NCBI GenBank assembly: GCA_959599095.1
Contig: CAUGGC010000001.1
Location: 96,757 to 160,756 of the forward strand
Reading direction: 5' to 3'
Source: an uncultured Collinsella sp.
GTDB taxonomy: Bacteria; Actinomycetota; Coriobacteriia; Coriobacteriales; Coriobacteriaceae
Length of the DNA stretch: 64,000 nucleotides
The translations under genes and the position numbers were made by a program. The notes under the pieces were generated by a model that saw only the letters and a program-made list of their open reading frames with translations, was not told the DNA's origin and searched no databases. Below are positions 15,511 through 25,780 of the stretch, piece by piece; the first letter of the stretch is position 1; the number at the start of each line of letters is the position of its first letter.

Positions 15511-16767
15511 CTACGAGGTCGGAGCGTTCCTAAATGTATAGTTACCCGGAGAGCGCACATTGATATACGTTACGCCCTCTACCTGCGAAAGCAGCTTGGT
15601 GACTACGCGCTCCTTCTTGACGATATCGTTCGAATCGCCCAGCGACACCTCAATGCCGTTATTGAGGTTTGCCGAGATGGCTTCGACCGAAGGCGTGGAA
15701 ATATCCTTGACTTGTCCCAAGAACTCGCTCGAAAAACCACGCACATAATCCAAGCCAGCCTTAACGGCCTTGGAGCTCACCGCCTGGCCGGAAACCGGAG
15801 CGACATCCGCCGAGACATCAGTCAACAACACCGCGCCATAGTGCTTAGCGAGCGCCAGCGCGGCATCAATGCCGGTCAGGGTATTTGAGCCCTGCCCTGT
15901 CGTGATGACGTTGCCCTGGCCATCCACTTCGACCGACGTCGACAGCGGGGCGATCCAGGTGTCATCATCCCCGATGGCCCAGGCAAGGTCATCGGAGCTG
16001 ATATAGGCAATTGCGATGACCTTGCGCTCCATAGGCGTAATGATGAGCGTATGCGGGAACTGGCGCTGGACATCCACGCCCGAGACCCACGGGTTCTGCT
16101 TGAGGTCCTCGGTAATCTGGTCGGGATCGACGTTAAAAAGCGACGTTCCCTCGGGCAAATCGATCAGCTGGATAGCATCGTGCTTCGTCACATGCTCGCT
16201 GCCTTGAATCTGAATATCAGTGGCGGTAAACAATCCAGAGTTGATCACCACGACGGCAACGACGACGAGCACGGCCAAGACGGCCAGAACGCCGCCCACG
16301 ATTTTGCCTTTGCCTGTAACGAGAGAAGCGGCGTCTGACGTTTTATTTGCCATCGCCCCAAGTGAAGACAACGGGTTGACGCCTTTTTTACCCGAAGGCT
16401 TCTTGGCGGTAGCCGGCACCGATGTCAGCGAGCGCGGTTTCGATGCGCCCAGCGTGCGACCCGGACGCGCCGCCTTAGTTCCCGTCGAGGGCTTAGGAGT
16501 TGCCATGGGACGGGCAGGCTTGGCGCCCATAACAGGCTTTGACGTCACCGAGGGACGCGAGGACTTTTTTGCGGCCGGACGATTACCGAGCTGAGAGCCG
16601 ACGACCGGACGACTGGTCTGTCGAGCATGCCCGACAGACTTAGAGTGCGCGACGGTATTGCGTTGAGGTTTGGCAGGCGCGCCGGAACGCCCTCCGGCGC
16701 GGCGGAAGGTGGGTTTCGATGCTCTAGAAGCCGAGGAATTTAACTTCCGGTCTGAGCTCGATGCCAT
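15511..16767 (-). CDS. ftsQ: FtsQ/DivIB divisome protein with long basic tail
   Basis: 418 residues, much longer than the usual ~250-300. Residues 1-150 are low-complexity and basic (Lys, Arg, Ser, Pro; repeats like KPARP and SRPSVTSKPV). A single membrane helix follows (about 157-177), then the POTRA domain (FTATDIQIQGSEHVTKHDAI...) and the FtsQ domain, with an IDAALALAKHYGA segment and the ending TFRNAPTS. FtsQ bridges FtsL/FtsB and regulates FtsWI outside the membrane. The start overlaps the end of murB by 44 bp. The long cytoplasmic tail is unusual. Confidence 0.87.
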   Translation of the reverse strand: MASSSDRKLNSSASRASKPTFRRAGGRSGAPAKPQRNTVAHSKSVGHARQTSRPVVGSQLGNRPAAKKSSRPSVTSKPVMGAKPARPMATPKPSTGTKAARPGRTLGASKPRSLTSVPATAKKPSGKKGVNPLSSLGAMANKTSDAASLVTGKGKIVGGVLAVLAVLVVVAVVVINSGLFTATDIQIQGSEHVTKHDAIQLIDLPEGTSLFNVDPDQITEDLKQNPWVSGVDVQRQFPHTLIITPMERKVIAIAYISSDDLAWAIGDDDTWIAPLSTSVEVDGQGNVITTGQGSNTLTGIDAALALAKHYGAVLLTDVSADVAPVSGQAVSSKAVKAGLDYVRGFSSEFLGQVKDISTPSVEAISANLNNGIEVSLGDSNDIVKKERVVTKLLSQVEGVTYINVRSPGNYTFRNAPTS

Positions 16768-17635
16768 ACGCCTCCCTCACCTTTCCGTGCACATGTCTGA
16801 TAACCGCGGCAACGTCATCGGCCGAGGCGGTTCCGTTATTAACGATAAAATTAGCGTGAACGGGCGAAACTTCCGCGCCGCCAATCGAAAAACCCTTTAA
16901 TCCACAATCCTCGATAAGCTTGCCCACACTCGCATCGGGCGGGTTGCGAAAGACCGACCCGCAGGATGCGCGACCCATGGGCTGCGTACGCTTGCGCCTC
17001 GTCAGGTACCGCTCCATGCGCTCGCGAATGTCGGCCTTGGGCGCCGGTTTAAGTTTGAGCACGCACTCGAGGATAATCTCATTGCGGGGAAGGCTACATT
17101 CGCGGTAGCCCCAAGTGATCTCGGACCCCGCATAATGCTTGATACCGGATGCCGGGTCAAACGTTACGACATCCTCAACCAGCGAGCCAATCCACTCGGT
17201 CCGTGTGCCGGCATTCATAGATATCGCACCGCCAACCGAGCCAGGGATGCCAACGGCAAACTCAAGGCCCGAGAGGCTACGCGACAGGGCATCGTTGACC
17301 AGGCGCGCAAACATCACGCCCGCACCGACCGTCAGCGTACAACCGTCATCGGCAACAACCGTGCGCTGAAACTCACGTCCGAGCGAAATGACGGCACCGC
17401 GATAACCGCCATCGGCAACCAGCAGATTGGAGCCCTTGCCGATGATGACCCACGGCACCTGCTCGCGATCGAGCACCGCCACGGCGCGGCGGAGGGCATG
17501 ATAGCTATGGCACGTCACAAAGAGGTCGGCCTTGCCGCCGATACGATAGCTCGTATGACGCGCAAGGCGCTCGTCCTCGATCACATCCGTGTCGATCATG
17601 CCCGAGAGCGCCATGACGGCGTTAAACAGACCCAT
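16724..17635 (-). CDS. murB: MurB, UDP-N-acetylenolpyruvoylglucosamine reductase
   Basis: 303 residues, short type-II-like MurB. FAD-binding motifs are HTSYRIGGKADL, WVIIGKGSNLL and GIPGSVGGAISMNAG; the catalytic Ser lies in GRASCGSVFRNP and Glu in IGGAEVSPVHANFIVN. It reduces enolpyruvyl-UDP-GlcNAc to UDP-MurNAc. It starts five bases after the murC stop. Confidence 0.95.
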   Translation of the reverse strand: MGLFNAVMALSGMIDTDVIEDERLARHTSYRIGGKADLFVTCHSYHALRRAVAVLDREQVPWVIIGKGSNLLVADGGYRGAVISLGREFQRTVVADDGCTLTVGAGVMFARLVNDALSRSLSGLEFAVGIPGSVGGAISMNAGTRTEWIGSLVEDVVTFDPASGIKHYAGSEITWGYRECSLPRNEIILECVLKLKPAPKADIRERMERYLTRRKRTQPMGRASCGSVFRNPPDASVGKLIEDCGLKGFSIGGAEVSPVHANFIVNNGTASADDVAAVIRHVHGKVREAYGIELRPEVKFLGF

Positions 17636-17640
17636 TAGAC

Positions 17641-19059
17641 TTAAGCGTCTTTCTTGGCAGTCAGATACTCGATAAACTCGGGACCGACGGTCGTAACGTC
17701 ACCGGCACCCATTGTGAGCAGCAGGTCGCCCTCGCCCACCATCTGCTCGAGCTCCTGATTGAGCTCAAGACGGCTGGAGCAGTACACGACCTCCTTGCCA
17801 GGATGCTTGGCGCGCACGGTATCGGCGAGCATCTTAGAGGTGACACCCGGAATGGGCATCTCGCCAGCCGAGAACACATCAATCAGCAGCAGTTTATCGG
17901 CATTGGCAAATGCATCGGCAAAGTCGTCGCACAGGGCCTGCAGGCGCGAATAGCGATGCGGCTGGAACACGACGTCGACGTGCTTGTAGCCCAGCGACGA
18001 AGCGGCAGCAAGCGTCGCCTTGATCTCGGTGGGGTGATGGCCGTAATCATCGACCACGGTGATGCCATCGATATCGCCCACGTGGGTAAAGCGACGGCGG
18101 ACGCCCTCAAAGCTCGAGAGCGCCTTGGCGGCGGCGTCGATGTCAAGGCCCAGGACATGGGCGACGGTGAGCACCGCCGTGGCGTTGAGCATGTTGTGGC
18201 GACCGGGATTGCTCTTGATCTCCACAGCGTGCTCAGTGCCGTCCTCAAAGCGAACGATAAAGTCGCTCTGGATGCCCTTGACATCCGGGTGCATGCAGAC
18301 GATGTCGTTGCTCTCGGCAAAGCCGTAGGAAAGCACGTGACGGCCCGTCGACTTGGCGAGCTCGACCAGATGCGGGTCCTCACCGCAGACGATGACGGTG
18401 CCGTCCTCGCCCACCAGGCTCATGAATTTGGCGAAAGTTGCCTCGATCTCCTCGATACCCGAGTAGTGATCGAGGTGGTCGGCCTCGACGTTGGTCACAA
18501 TGACCACGTTGGGGTTCAGGAACAGGAAGGAGCTGTCGGACTCGTCGGCCTCGGCGACAAAGTAGTCGCCCGAGCCGTTCTTGCCGTTCGTGTCATAGCC
18601 CTCGACGATGCCACCGATCAGGAAGCTCGGATCCAGACCCATGCGGTCGAGCATGGTGGCGCACATCGAAGACGTGGTGGTCTTGCCATGCGTGCCGGCA
18701 ACAGCGACGGTGGTGTAGCCGTGGCCCAAAGCAGAGAGCATCTTGGCACGGGGCCACACGGGAATACCAAGCTCGCGAGCGCGCACGAGTTCAGGGTTGG
18801 ACTCCGGAATAGCGGTGGAGACAACAACCACGTCGGGCTTGACCTCGTCGATCGTGGCGGCCTCATGGCCCACATGCACCTTCACACCAGCGCGGGTAAG
18901 CTGGCGGATATAACGTGACGTCTTAAGGTCGGAGCCGGTAACGGCATAACCGCGCTCGTGCAGAACGAGGGCGATGCCGCTCATGCCGGCGCCGCCGATA
19001 CCGATAAAGTGGGCGCTCTTAAACTCGGGCGCGGAGGTTGCAGTCTGGGAATCAGCCAT
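17641..19059 (-). CDS. murC: MurC, UDP-N-acetylmuramate-L-alanine ligase
   Basis: 472 residues from ATG 19059; a GTG at 19086 is an alternative. N-terminal Rossmann segment HFIGIGGAGMSGIALVL, ATP loop GTHGKTTTSS, EADESDSSFL, then NVEADHLDHY and the late DDYGHHPTEI. It adds L-Ala to UDP-MurNAc in the cytoplasm. It lies between murG and murB in the cluster. Confidence 0.96.
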   Translation of the reverse strand: MADSQTATSAPEFKSAHFIGIGGAGMSGIALVLHERGYAVTGSDLKTSRYIRQLTRAGVKVHVGHEAATIDEVKPDVVVVSTAIPESNPELVRARELGIPVWPRAKMLSALGHGYTTVAVAGTHGKTTTSSMCATMLDRMGLDPSFLIGGIVEGYDTNGKNGSGDYFVAEADESDSSFLFLNPNVVIVTNVEADHLDHYSGIEEIEATFAKFMSLVGEDGTVIVCGEDPHLVELAKSTGRHVLSYGFAESNDIVCMHPDVKGIQSDFIVRFEDGTEHAVEIKSNPGRHNMLNATAVLTVAHVLGLDIDAAAKALSSFEGVRRRFTHVGDIDGITVVDDYGHHPTEIKATLAAASSLGYKHVDVVFQPHRYSRLQALCDDFADAFANADKLLLIDVFSAGEMPIPGVTSKMLADTVRAKHPGKEVVYCSSRLELNQELEQMVGEGDLLLTMGAGDVTTVGPEFIEYLTAKKDA

Positions 19060-19156
19060 GTGCTCGTGTACTCCTTGCGTAAACACTGCCTGTAACCCGT
19101 TAACTGTACCGCACCTACCGCATCAGCGCGAGGGCGACCGACGATATCCCGTCTAA

Positions 19157-20272
19157 CTAACGCAAACCCTCTACCGCATCCGCCAGAAGAGCGGCGGCCC
19201 TATCCTGAGCCAGACCACGCGCCGCCTGACGCATGGCGTCGCGCGCCGCCGCGTCATCGACCAGGTGCAGCAGTTCATCGGCAAAGGCAAAACCGTCGAT
19301 ATCTGCATCGGCGCAGAGCACGCCGGCCCCGGCGTCGACCAGATAACGGGCATTGGTGGTTTGGTGGTCGGCCGTGGCGTGCGGGTACGGCACGAGCACC
19401 GAAGGTACGGCGAGTGCAGCAATCTCGGCCACGCTCGATGCGCCCGAACGCGAGAGCACCAAATCGGCAGCAGCCAGCATATCGCCCATGTTGTCGATGT
19501 AAGACTGGACGCGGTAACGCTTCGCCTCCTCGGGCGTCAGCGCCAAAGCGCGCTCGGTCTCCTCAAAGCCGTCGGCACCCGTCGAATGCAACACATAGAG
19601 GTTCTTGCGCGAAAGCAGCTCGTTTTTGAGCGAAACCACGCGCTCGTTGAGGTGCTGGGCGCCAAGTGAACCGCCAAAGACGAGCAGCAGCGTAGCGTCC
19701 TCGGGAACGCCAAGTGCTTTGCGGCCGCGAGCGCGATCGCCCTCGATCACCGAGCGACGTACGGGGTTGCCGGTCATGAGCACGTGGCCAGGGTCACCTT
19801 CGCGCTCAAAGACCGAACGCGCTGCCGGCACCGAGATGCACACGCGGGCGGCGTGGGAGTTCATCATCTTGTTGGCCAGACCCGGAACAGAGTTCTGCTC
19901 ATGCAGCAGATACGGAACGCCCGCGCCCTTGCACCACCCCAGCAGCGGAACCTCGACATAGGCTCCGAAACCGATGGCAGCGTCGGGCTTGCCGACCTTT
20001 GAGAAATGACCAGCGAGCGCACGCTTGGCCTTGTTGACACGCCACAGCGAGGTCAGCGCCGTCCAAGGACGGGAGCGGTCGAAGCCTGTGACCGTAATGG
20101 GCACAAAATCAAACCCAGCCTCGGGGACCAGACGACCCTCGAGCTTGCGCGACTGGCCCACGAACACAACGTGGTGGCCACGATCACGCAGCTCTTCGGC
20201 CAAGGCGAGCGCGGGGTTGATGTGTCCTGCCGTGCCGCCGGCTGCAATAGCAACGGTCATCTTATCGGTCAT
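19157..20272 (-). CDS. murG: MurG, lipid II-forming GlcNAc transferase
   Basis: 371 residues from ATG 20272, overlapping the ftsW stop by 11 bp. GTB-fold motifs are IAAGGTAGHINPAL at the N-terminus, SLGAQHLNE in the middle and VLSRSGASSVAEIAALAVPSVLVPYPHATADHQ for UDP-GlcNAc binding. It acts at the inner membrane face on lipid I. The position between ftsW and murC is classical. Confidence 0.96.
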   Translation of the reverse strand: MTDKMTVAIAAGGTAGHINPALALAEELRDRGHHVVFVGQSRKLEGRLVPEAGFDFVPITVTGFDRSRPWTALTSLWRVNKAKRALAGHFSKVGKPDAAIGFGAYVEVPLLGWCKGAGVPYLLHEQNSVPGLANKMMNSHAARVCISVPAARSVFEREGDPGHVLMTGNPVRRSVIEGDRARGRKALGVPEDATLLLVFGGSLGAQHLNERVVSLKNELLSRKNLYVLHSTGADGFEETERALALTPEEAKRYRVQSYIDNMGDMLAAADLVLSRSGASSVAEIAALAVPSVLVPYPHATADHQTTNARYLVDAGAGVLCADADIDGFAFADELLHLVDDAAARDAMRQAARGLAQDRAAALLADAVEGLR

Positions 20273-21782
20273 GGTAGTCCCTTCGTACACGCGGTCCCTG
20301 GTCGTCGGTGCGCAGACGCGCCGACGGGTCCGAGTTCAAATCGATTCGATTATATCCGCCGCCCGCGTTGCGAGGGCTGGGGCGCTGAGGACGACCTTGC
20401 GGCGCCGTTCGCTGACGCGGGCGGACTGCCGGCTCGGTCGCAGAGCCATCCAGGACGGTAAAACCGTTACGCGAAGATCGCTCGCCGCGCACGTGGGGCA
20501 CGCCAGCGGTACTCTCATCCATAACGGCAAAGCTCTCACGGCGGCGGTCATACTCATCGCGGCGGGCGCTCTCGTACGAAACGCGCAGGATCAACCCGGC
20601 AAGCATGAGCGACACAATAATCGACGAACCGCCGTAGCTAATAAACGGCAACGGTTTGCCCGTCATGGGAAACACGTTGAGGATGCCCAGCGCGTTAATC
20701 AAAAACTGCACCGCGAGAATGACCGCGGAGCCAGACGCCATGAGCGCGCCCCGACGATCGGTCGCCTGCTCGGCAATGCGAAACGCCGAGTAGATCAGCA
20801 TCGCAAACACCAAGAAGAACAGCACGGTTCCGACAAAACCGACTTCCTCGCCAATGATGGCCAGGATGTAGTCATTGTGCGCCTCGGGCAGATACGAGTA
20901 CTTCATGGTTGAGTTGCCGATGCCACGGCCGAACAGACCGCCCGAGGCAAAGGCCATGATGGCAAGCGTGGCCTGATAGCCGTCACCATACTCGTCGGCC
21001 CAAGGGTTCAAGGCAACCTGAATACGCACCATACGGTACGGCTCTGCGACAAGCGCAATCACGATCACGAGAATGCCGAAGATTAGCACGCCGATGATAA
21101 ATCTGGGGTCGAGACCCGCAAACAACGCCATGCACATGAGGGTCAACAGGATGATCAGGACAGTACCGAAATCGGGCTGGATAAAGATCAGAAAGAGCGA
21201 AATGCCCAGGTAGATGCCCATCTTGCGAAGGAATTCGTTGATGTTGCCACCGGGCGAAAAGAAGCGATCAAGCATGATGGCCGAATACGCAATGGCAAAT
21301 GGCTTTAAAAACTCGGAAGGCTGGAACTGAATACCGGCGATGTTGAGCCAGCGCGTGGCGCCGCGGCTGCCGCTGCCCACCAAGAACACCAGAAGCAGTA
21401 GCCCTATCATGCCGATAAGGAAGATCCTGAGCACATCCTCCCCAAACCAGCTGTCCGGCAAAACGCGCACGATGGCAATCAGTGCCAGAACACCGACCAC
21501 GGCAAACGCGGCCTGTCGACCCAGAAAAAACGTCGCCGAGCCATTCTCGTGCAGCGCCTCGACCGAAGACGCCGAGTACACCATCAGCAGGCCAAAGCAC
21601 ACCAAGGTAAACAAGCAGGCCATGAATATCAAACGGGGGCGCATGATACGGGCGGGAACGCCGGCAATATAGCGTTCGCTAAACGACTGCCCGCCGCGGC
21701 TGGAACGCGGTGTGATGCGACGTGAGGAAGCACGGTCCGAGTCGGGCCTCCTCATACCTTGTCGGGGGCTCTCCTCTCTCAC
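20262..21782 (-). CDS. ftsW: FtsW, septal peptidoglycan polymerase (SEDS)
   Basis: 506 residues, begun at a GTG five bases after AGGGG; an ATG at 21755 is possible. An Arg/Ser-rich cytoplasmic N-terminus (about 45 residues) is followed by ten membrane segments. SEDS motifs are GATRWLNI, FQPSEFLKPFAI and FPMTGKPLPFISYGGSS. From about residue 405 there is a ~100-residue hydrophilic Arg-rich tail, long for the family. It polymerises lipid II with the cognate PBP encoded upstream at 25781. Confidence 0.94.
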   Translation of the reverse strand: MREESPRQGMRRPDSDRASSRRITPRSSRGGQSFSERYIAGVPARIMRPRLIFMACLFTLVCFGLLMVYSASSVEALHENGSATFFLGRQAAFAVVGVLALIAIVRVLPDSWFGEDVLRIFLIGMIGLLLLVFLVGSGSRGATRWLNIAGIQFQPSEFLKPFAIAYSAIMLDRFFSPGGNINEFLRKMGIYLGISLFLIFIQPDFGTVLIILLTLMCMALFAGLDPRFIIGVLIFGILVIVIALVAEPYRMVRIQVALNPWADEYGDGYQATLAIMAFASGGLFGRGIGNSTMKYSYLPEAHNDYILAIIGEEVGFVGTVLFFLVFAMLIYSAFRIAEQATDRRGALMASGSAVILAVQFLINALGILNVFPMTGKPLPFISYGGSSIIVSLMLAGLILRVSYESARRDEYDRRRESFAVMDESTAGVPHVRGERSSRNGFTVLDGSATEPAVRPRQRTAPQGRPQRPSPRNAGGGYNRIDLNSDPSARLRTDDQGPRVRRDYHDR

Positions 21783-21790
21783 CGCAACCC

Positions 21791-23197
21791 CTATTCCATT
21801 TGCGATTTCGCCGCAGCGGCAAGCTGAGCCACGTAGTCCTTAAACACGCGGCCGCGCTCCTCATAGCCCGAGAACTCATCGAACGAAGAGCAGGCAGGTG
21901 ATAGTAAGATCACGTCACCACGGCTCGAAAGCGAACGGGCAACGTCCACGGCGTCGCGCAGGTCATCCGCCTGGGCGATATCCACATCGCCATCGACATC
22001 GGCCTCGTCCATAGCGGCGGTGAAGCGCTCGCGCGCATCGCCAAAGCAGACGACCGAGCGTACGTTATCCATAACAACGCGCGCGAAGTCCGTGAGCGGC
22101 GTGCCCTTATCGTGGCCGCCGAGCAGCAAGATCACGTCGTCATCGGGAAATGCCGTCAGTGCCTTCTCGACCGCATCGGTGTTGGTCGCCTTGGAATCGT
22201 TGACGTAGCGCACGCCGTCAATCTCGCCACACGGCTCCACGCGGTGCTCGAGCGGCTGGAACGAGGCCAGACCGCGGCAGACACCATCGACATCGGCACC
22301 GACTGCCAGGGCAGCCGTGGCAGCGCACAGGGCATTGATAACATTGTGATGGCCCGAGATCTTGAGCTCGGACGTGGCGACAAGCTGAGTCTCGACGCCC
22401 TTCAGACGCACGATCATCTTGCCATCGCGCACAAAGGCGGCATCCTCGCCCTCAGGCTCGTCAAAGGCAACCTTGCAGATGCGACGACCCGGCGTGTAGA
22501 TGTACTCATCGAACTCGTGAATGCCGGCGTCTTCGACGTCGACAACCACCAGATCGTCATCGACCATATTGTCAAACAGTTTGATCTTGGCAAGCGCATA
22601 GTTCTTATGGCTCTTATGCCAGCCCAAGTGGTCGGGAGTGATGTTGAGCAGCACCGCCACGCGGGGGTGGAGCTCGGTTGTCGTAGCAATCTGATAGCTC
22701 GAGAGCTCAGCCACAAACCACTCGTTGTGGGCTCGGCCGTCAATCTCGTTGACCGGCGGCTCGCCGATGTTGCCGACAGCAACGCTGGCCTCGCCGGCAG
22801 CCTTAAGCAGATAATCAGTCAGCGACGTGGTGGTCGTCTTGCCGTTGGTGCCCGTGATGGCAATCCAGTTATCGGGCGACAGGCGATAGGCAAACTCGGG
22901 CTCGCCCATAATCTGGGCGGCATGCTCGCGCCCGGCCTTAAAGAAGCCCGAGAACTCCGAGATGCCCGGGCACGTCACGCATACGTCATAGGCGCCCTCG
23001 ACCTGTTCGGTCCCATAGACAAACGACGCACCAGCAGCCTCGAGCGCACGCGTGGCGTCATTGGGCTCAGAGGTGCCGCCGCCATACACGGTAACGGCGC
23101 TTACGCGCTCGGGATGTGCCAGCGCCCAGCGGGCGACATCGAGACCGGATTTGCCCTGACCCAAAACGAGCAGGCTAAAGACATCAGCAAGAGGCAT
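21791..23197 (-). CDS. murD: MurD, UDP-MurNAc-L-alanine-D-glutamate ligase
   Basis: 468 residues. Nucleotide loop ITGTNGKTTTTSL, acceptor motif NITPDHLGWHKSH, and VRYVNDSKATNTDAVEKAL followed by LLLGGHDKGTPL. Adds D-Glu to UDP-MurNAc-L-Ala. It lies ten bases after the end of mraY. Confidence 0.96.
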   Translation of the reverse strand: MPLADVFSLLVLGQGKSGLDVARWALAHPERVSAVTVYGGGTSEPNDATRALEAAGASFVYGTEQVEGAYDVCVTCPGISEFSGFFKAGREHAAQIMGEPEFAYRLSPDNWIAITGTNGKTTTTSLTDYLLKAAGEASVAVGNIGEPPVNEIDGRAHNEWFVAELSSYQIATTTELHPRVAVLLNITPDHLGWHKSHKNYALAKIKLFDNMVDDDLVVVDVEDAGIHEFDEYIYTPGRRICKVAFDEPEGEDAAFVRDGKMIVRLKGVETQLVATSELKISGHHNVINALCAATAALAVGADVDGVCRGLASFQPLEHRVEPCGEIDGVRYVNDSKATNTDAVEKALTAFPDDDVILLLGGHDKGTPLTDFARVVMDNVRSVVCFGDARERFTAAMDEADVDGDVDIAQADDLRDAVDVARSLSSRGDVILLSPACSSFDEFSGYEERGRVFKDYVAQLAAAAKSQME

Positions 23198-23206
23198 GAA
23201 AGACCA

Positions 23207-24226
23207 CTATCCCAACTGGAAGAACAGGGCAAGGCCAACGGCACCAAAGGCCGCAGCGATAATCCAAAAACGGATGACGACCTTGGTCTCGGCCCAGCCC
23301 TTCTTTTCGAAATGATGATGGATGGGCGCCATAAGGAAGACGCGCTTGTGCGTAAAGTGGAAGTAGACAACCTGAATCATGACCGACAGGGTCTCAACGA
23401 TAAACAGGCCGCCGATGATGAGGGAGACGACCTCGGTGTTGGTCATGATGGACGTGCAGGCAAACGCGGCGCCCAGGGCAAGCGAGCCGGTATCGCCCAT
23501 AAAGATGCTCGCCGGATAGCAGTTGAACCACAGAAAGGCCAAGCAGGCACCGGCACACGCGGTGCAGAAGATGGACAGGTTCACGTCTCCGTGCAAAAAC
23601 GCCATGGCAGCCATGGCGAGCATGGCAATCATGGAGGTGCCGCCGGCAAGACCGTCAAGGCCATCGGTCAGGTTCACGGCATTAGAAAGACCGGCGATCA
23701 TCAGCCAGCAAAAGACAATGTAGAGCCACGGGAACGAAAGGCCGCAGATGGTGGTCGAAAGCACGCCAAGGTCAATCGTCAGGCCGCCGGGAAAACGAAT
23801 CTCGGGGGCGACGCCGCACCAGTTGACGGCAAGTACCGTAAAGGTGACACAGATAATGGTTAGGCCGATCATCTTGGCATGAGGCGTCAGACCGAGCGAG
23901 CGCCCATGCGTAACGGAGGTCAGGTCGTCGATCAGGCCCAGCACGCCGGTCGCCAGCGTGGCAAGCAGCACAAGCACGAGCTCGGTGGTGAGCTTGCCCA
24001 TCAGCAGGCAGGTCAGCGAAATCGCGACGAGAATGACAACGCCACCCATGGTGGGCGTTCCCTGCTTAACCAAATGACGCTTGGGGCCGTCGGCACGAAC
24101 CTGCTGGCCGATACCCTCGACCTTGAGCAGCTTGATCCACCACGGCATGAGCAGCAGCGCAATGGCAGCGGCGATGCCAAGCCCCAAAAAAGCCTGATAC
24201 GTTGGATACGAGGGATTGCCGAACAT
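23207..24226 (-). CDS. mraY: MraY, phospho-MurNAc-pentapeptide transferase
   Basis: 339 residues with about ten membrane helices. Motifs include GTPTMGGVVIL, LIDDLTSVTHGRSLGLTPHAKM, NAVNLTDGLDGLAGGTSMI, FMGDTGSLALGAAF and the His triplet APIHHHFEKKGW. It makes lipid I at the membrane. ATG 24226 is four bases after the murF stop. Confidence 0.97.
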   Translation of the reverse strand: MFGNPSYPTYQAFLGLGIAAAIALLLMPWWIKLLKVEGIGQQVRADGPKRHLVKQGTPTMGGVVILVAISLTCLLMGKLTTELVLVLLATLATGVLGLIDDLTSVTHGRSLGLTPHAKMIGLTIICVTFTVLAVNWCGVAPEIRFPGGLTIDLGVLSTTICGLSFPWLYIVFCWLMIAGLSNAVNLTDGLDGLAGGTSMIAMLAMAAMAFLHGDVNLSIFCTACAGACLAFLWFNCYPASIFMGDTGSLALGAAFACTSIMTNTEVVSLIIGGLFIVETLSVMIQVVYFHFTHKRVFLMAPIHHHFEKKGWAETKVVIRFWIIAAAFGAVGLALFFQLG

Positions 24227-24229
24227 GGG

Positions 24230-25654
24230 CTAGCACACACCTTCCACAAAGCGGTCGAGCTCAACAAAGCGGGAACCCTTGACCAGTACAACATCATGTT
24301 TTTCAAGCGCGCCGCCCATGCGGTCGAGCACCTGCTGATAATCGGAGAACACCTGGATGCGGTCCTCGTCCATGCCCATCATGCGCGCGGCATCGGCCAT
24401 AAGCTGGGCCAGCTCACCACCCACGCACGCCAGCATGTCGAGCTTCTTGGCGGCGGCATAGGCGCCCACGAGCTCATGCATGCGAGGAGCCTCATCGCCC
24501 ATCTCGCCCATCTCGCCCAGGATCGCCATGCGAGACCCCGTGCACGAAAGCGAGCACAGTAGATCGAGGCCAGCAGCCATGGATTCGGCACTGGCGTTAT
24601 AGGAATCGTCGATGACGCGGGCACCGCTCTTGGCGCGCTTGATCTCCTGGCGGTGACCGGTGATCGTGAGGCCCCTAAAAGCAGCATCGATCTGCTCGGG
24701 CGTCACGCCCAGGCGATAGGAAACCGCGGCGGCCTTAACGGCATTAGGAACGGACTGCACGCCGGGGATGGCAAGCATGGTATCGATCGTCTCACCCTGG
24801 CCAAAATCGAGCGTAAAGACCGGACGCCCCTCGTCATCAACACGAATGTCGCGGGCACGGACCTCATCGTCGTCCGAGACGCCGGCCAGCATAACGTCGA
24901 TACCAGCAGGCTGGGCGAACGTATCGCGAATGAACGGCGTAAAGTCGTCCTCACCGCCCAAAACCAGCAGCGGCAAGAAGTCGCCGGCGGCGCACATACC
25001 CTGGACAATCTCGGCCTTAGCGCGGGCGATGTTCTCGCGGCTGCCCAAAATGCCGATGTGAGAGGTACCAATCTTGCTCACGATGGCAAGGTTGGGATTG
25101 GCGGACTTGGACAGGCGCTCAATCTCGTGGAAATGGTTCATGCCCATCTCGAGCACCAGGACCTCGGTATCGGCCGGAGCGGAAAGCACCGTGAGCGGCA
25201 TGCCGATCAGGTTATTGAAATTGCCCTTGGTGGCCCAGACACGATAGCGCTTGGCGAGCACGGCGGCGAGCACGTCCTTGGTCGTCGTCTTGCCGATGGA
25301 ACCGGTAATGCCAACGACCAGGCAGCCAAGCTCCAGGCGATACGTGTGCGCCAAACGCAGCAGAAACTCCTCGGGATCATCGGTCAGCAGGATGGCGCAC
25401 CCCTTGTCCTGCGCCAGCGAGACCAGCTCGGCCTCGGGCTCACGCGTCATCACGACGGCGCCGGCACCCGACTGGACGGCACGGGAAGCAAAATCATTGC
25501 CGTCGACGTTTTCACCGGGAAAGGCGACGAAAATCGTCCCTTCCTCGACCTGGCGCGAGTCGATAACGCACCCGCGGCATACCCGATCGGCTTCTCCCGT
25601 CACGGTTCGGGCCCCTGTTGCGGCCGCGAGGTTGTTGACGGCGATCTCTATCAT
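24230..25654 (-). CDS. murF: MurF, tripeptide:D-Ala-D-Ala ligase
   Basis: 474 residues. ATP loop VGITGSIGKTTTKDVL, LEMGMNHFHEIERLS, the segment VIDDSYNASAESMAAGL and a C-terminal VLVKGSRFVELDRFV. N-terminal domain motif CVIDSRQVEEGTIFVAF. It completes the UDP-MurNAc-pentapeptide. GGGGAG lies before ATG 25654; 126 bp separate it from ftsI. Confidence 0.96.
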   Translation of the reverse strand: MIEIAVNNLAAATGARTVTGEADRVCRGCVIDSRQVEEGTIFVAFPGENVDGNDFASRAVQSGAGAVVMTREPEAELVSLAQDKGCAILLTDDPEEFLLRLAHTYRLELGCLVVGITGSIGKTTTKDVLAAVLAKRYRVWATKGNFNNLIGMPLTVLSAPADTEVLVLEMGMNHFHEIERLSKSANPNLAIVSKIGTSHIGILGSRENIARAKAEIVQGMCAAGDFLPLLVLGGEDDFTPFIRDTFAQPAGIDVMLAGVSDDDEVRARDIRVDDEGRPVFTLDFGQGETIDTMLAIPGVQSVPNAVKAAAVSYRLGVTPEQIDAAFRGLTITGHRQEIKRAKSGARVIDDSYNASAESMAAGLDLLCSLSCTGSRMAILGEMGEMGDEAPRMHELVGAYAAAKKLDMLACVGGELAQLMADAARMMGMDEDRIQVFSDYQQVLDRMGGALEKHDVVLVKGSRFVELDRFVEGVC

Positions 25655-25780
25655 TGCAGCTCCCCTGTAAACCTAATAATGCTATCGGCGTATTGTATCC
25701 CAGCGCCGCACATGCGTGGTGCAGGGCATGTGAACACCCTCATATGGGACAACAAACCACGCCCCAAAGATTGTAACCCC

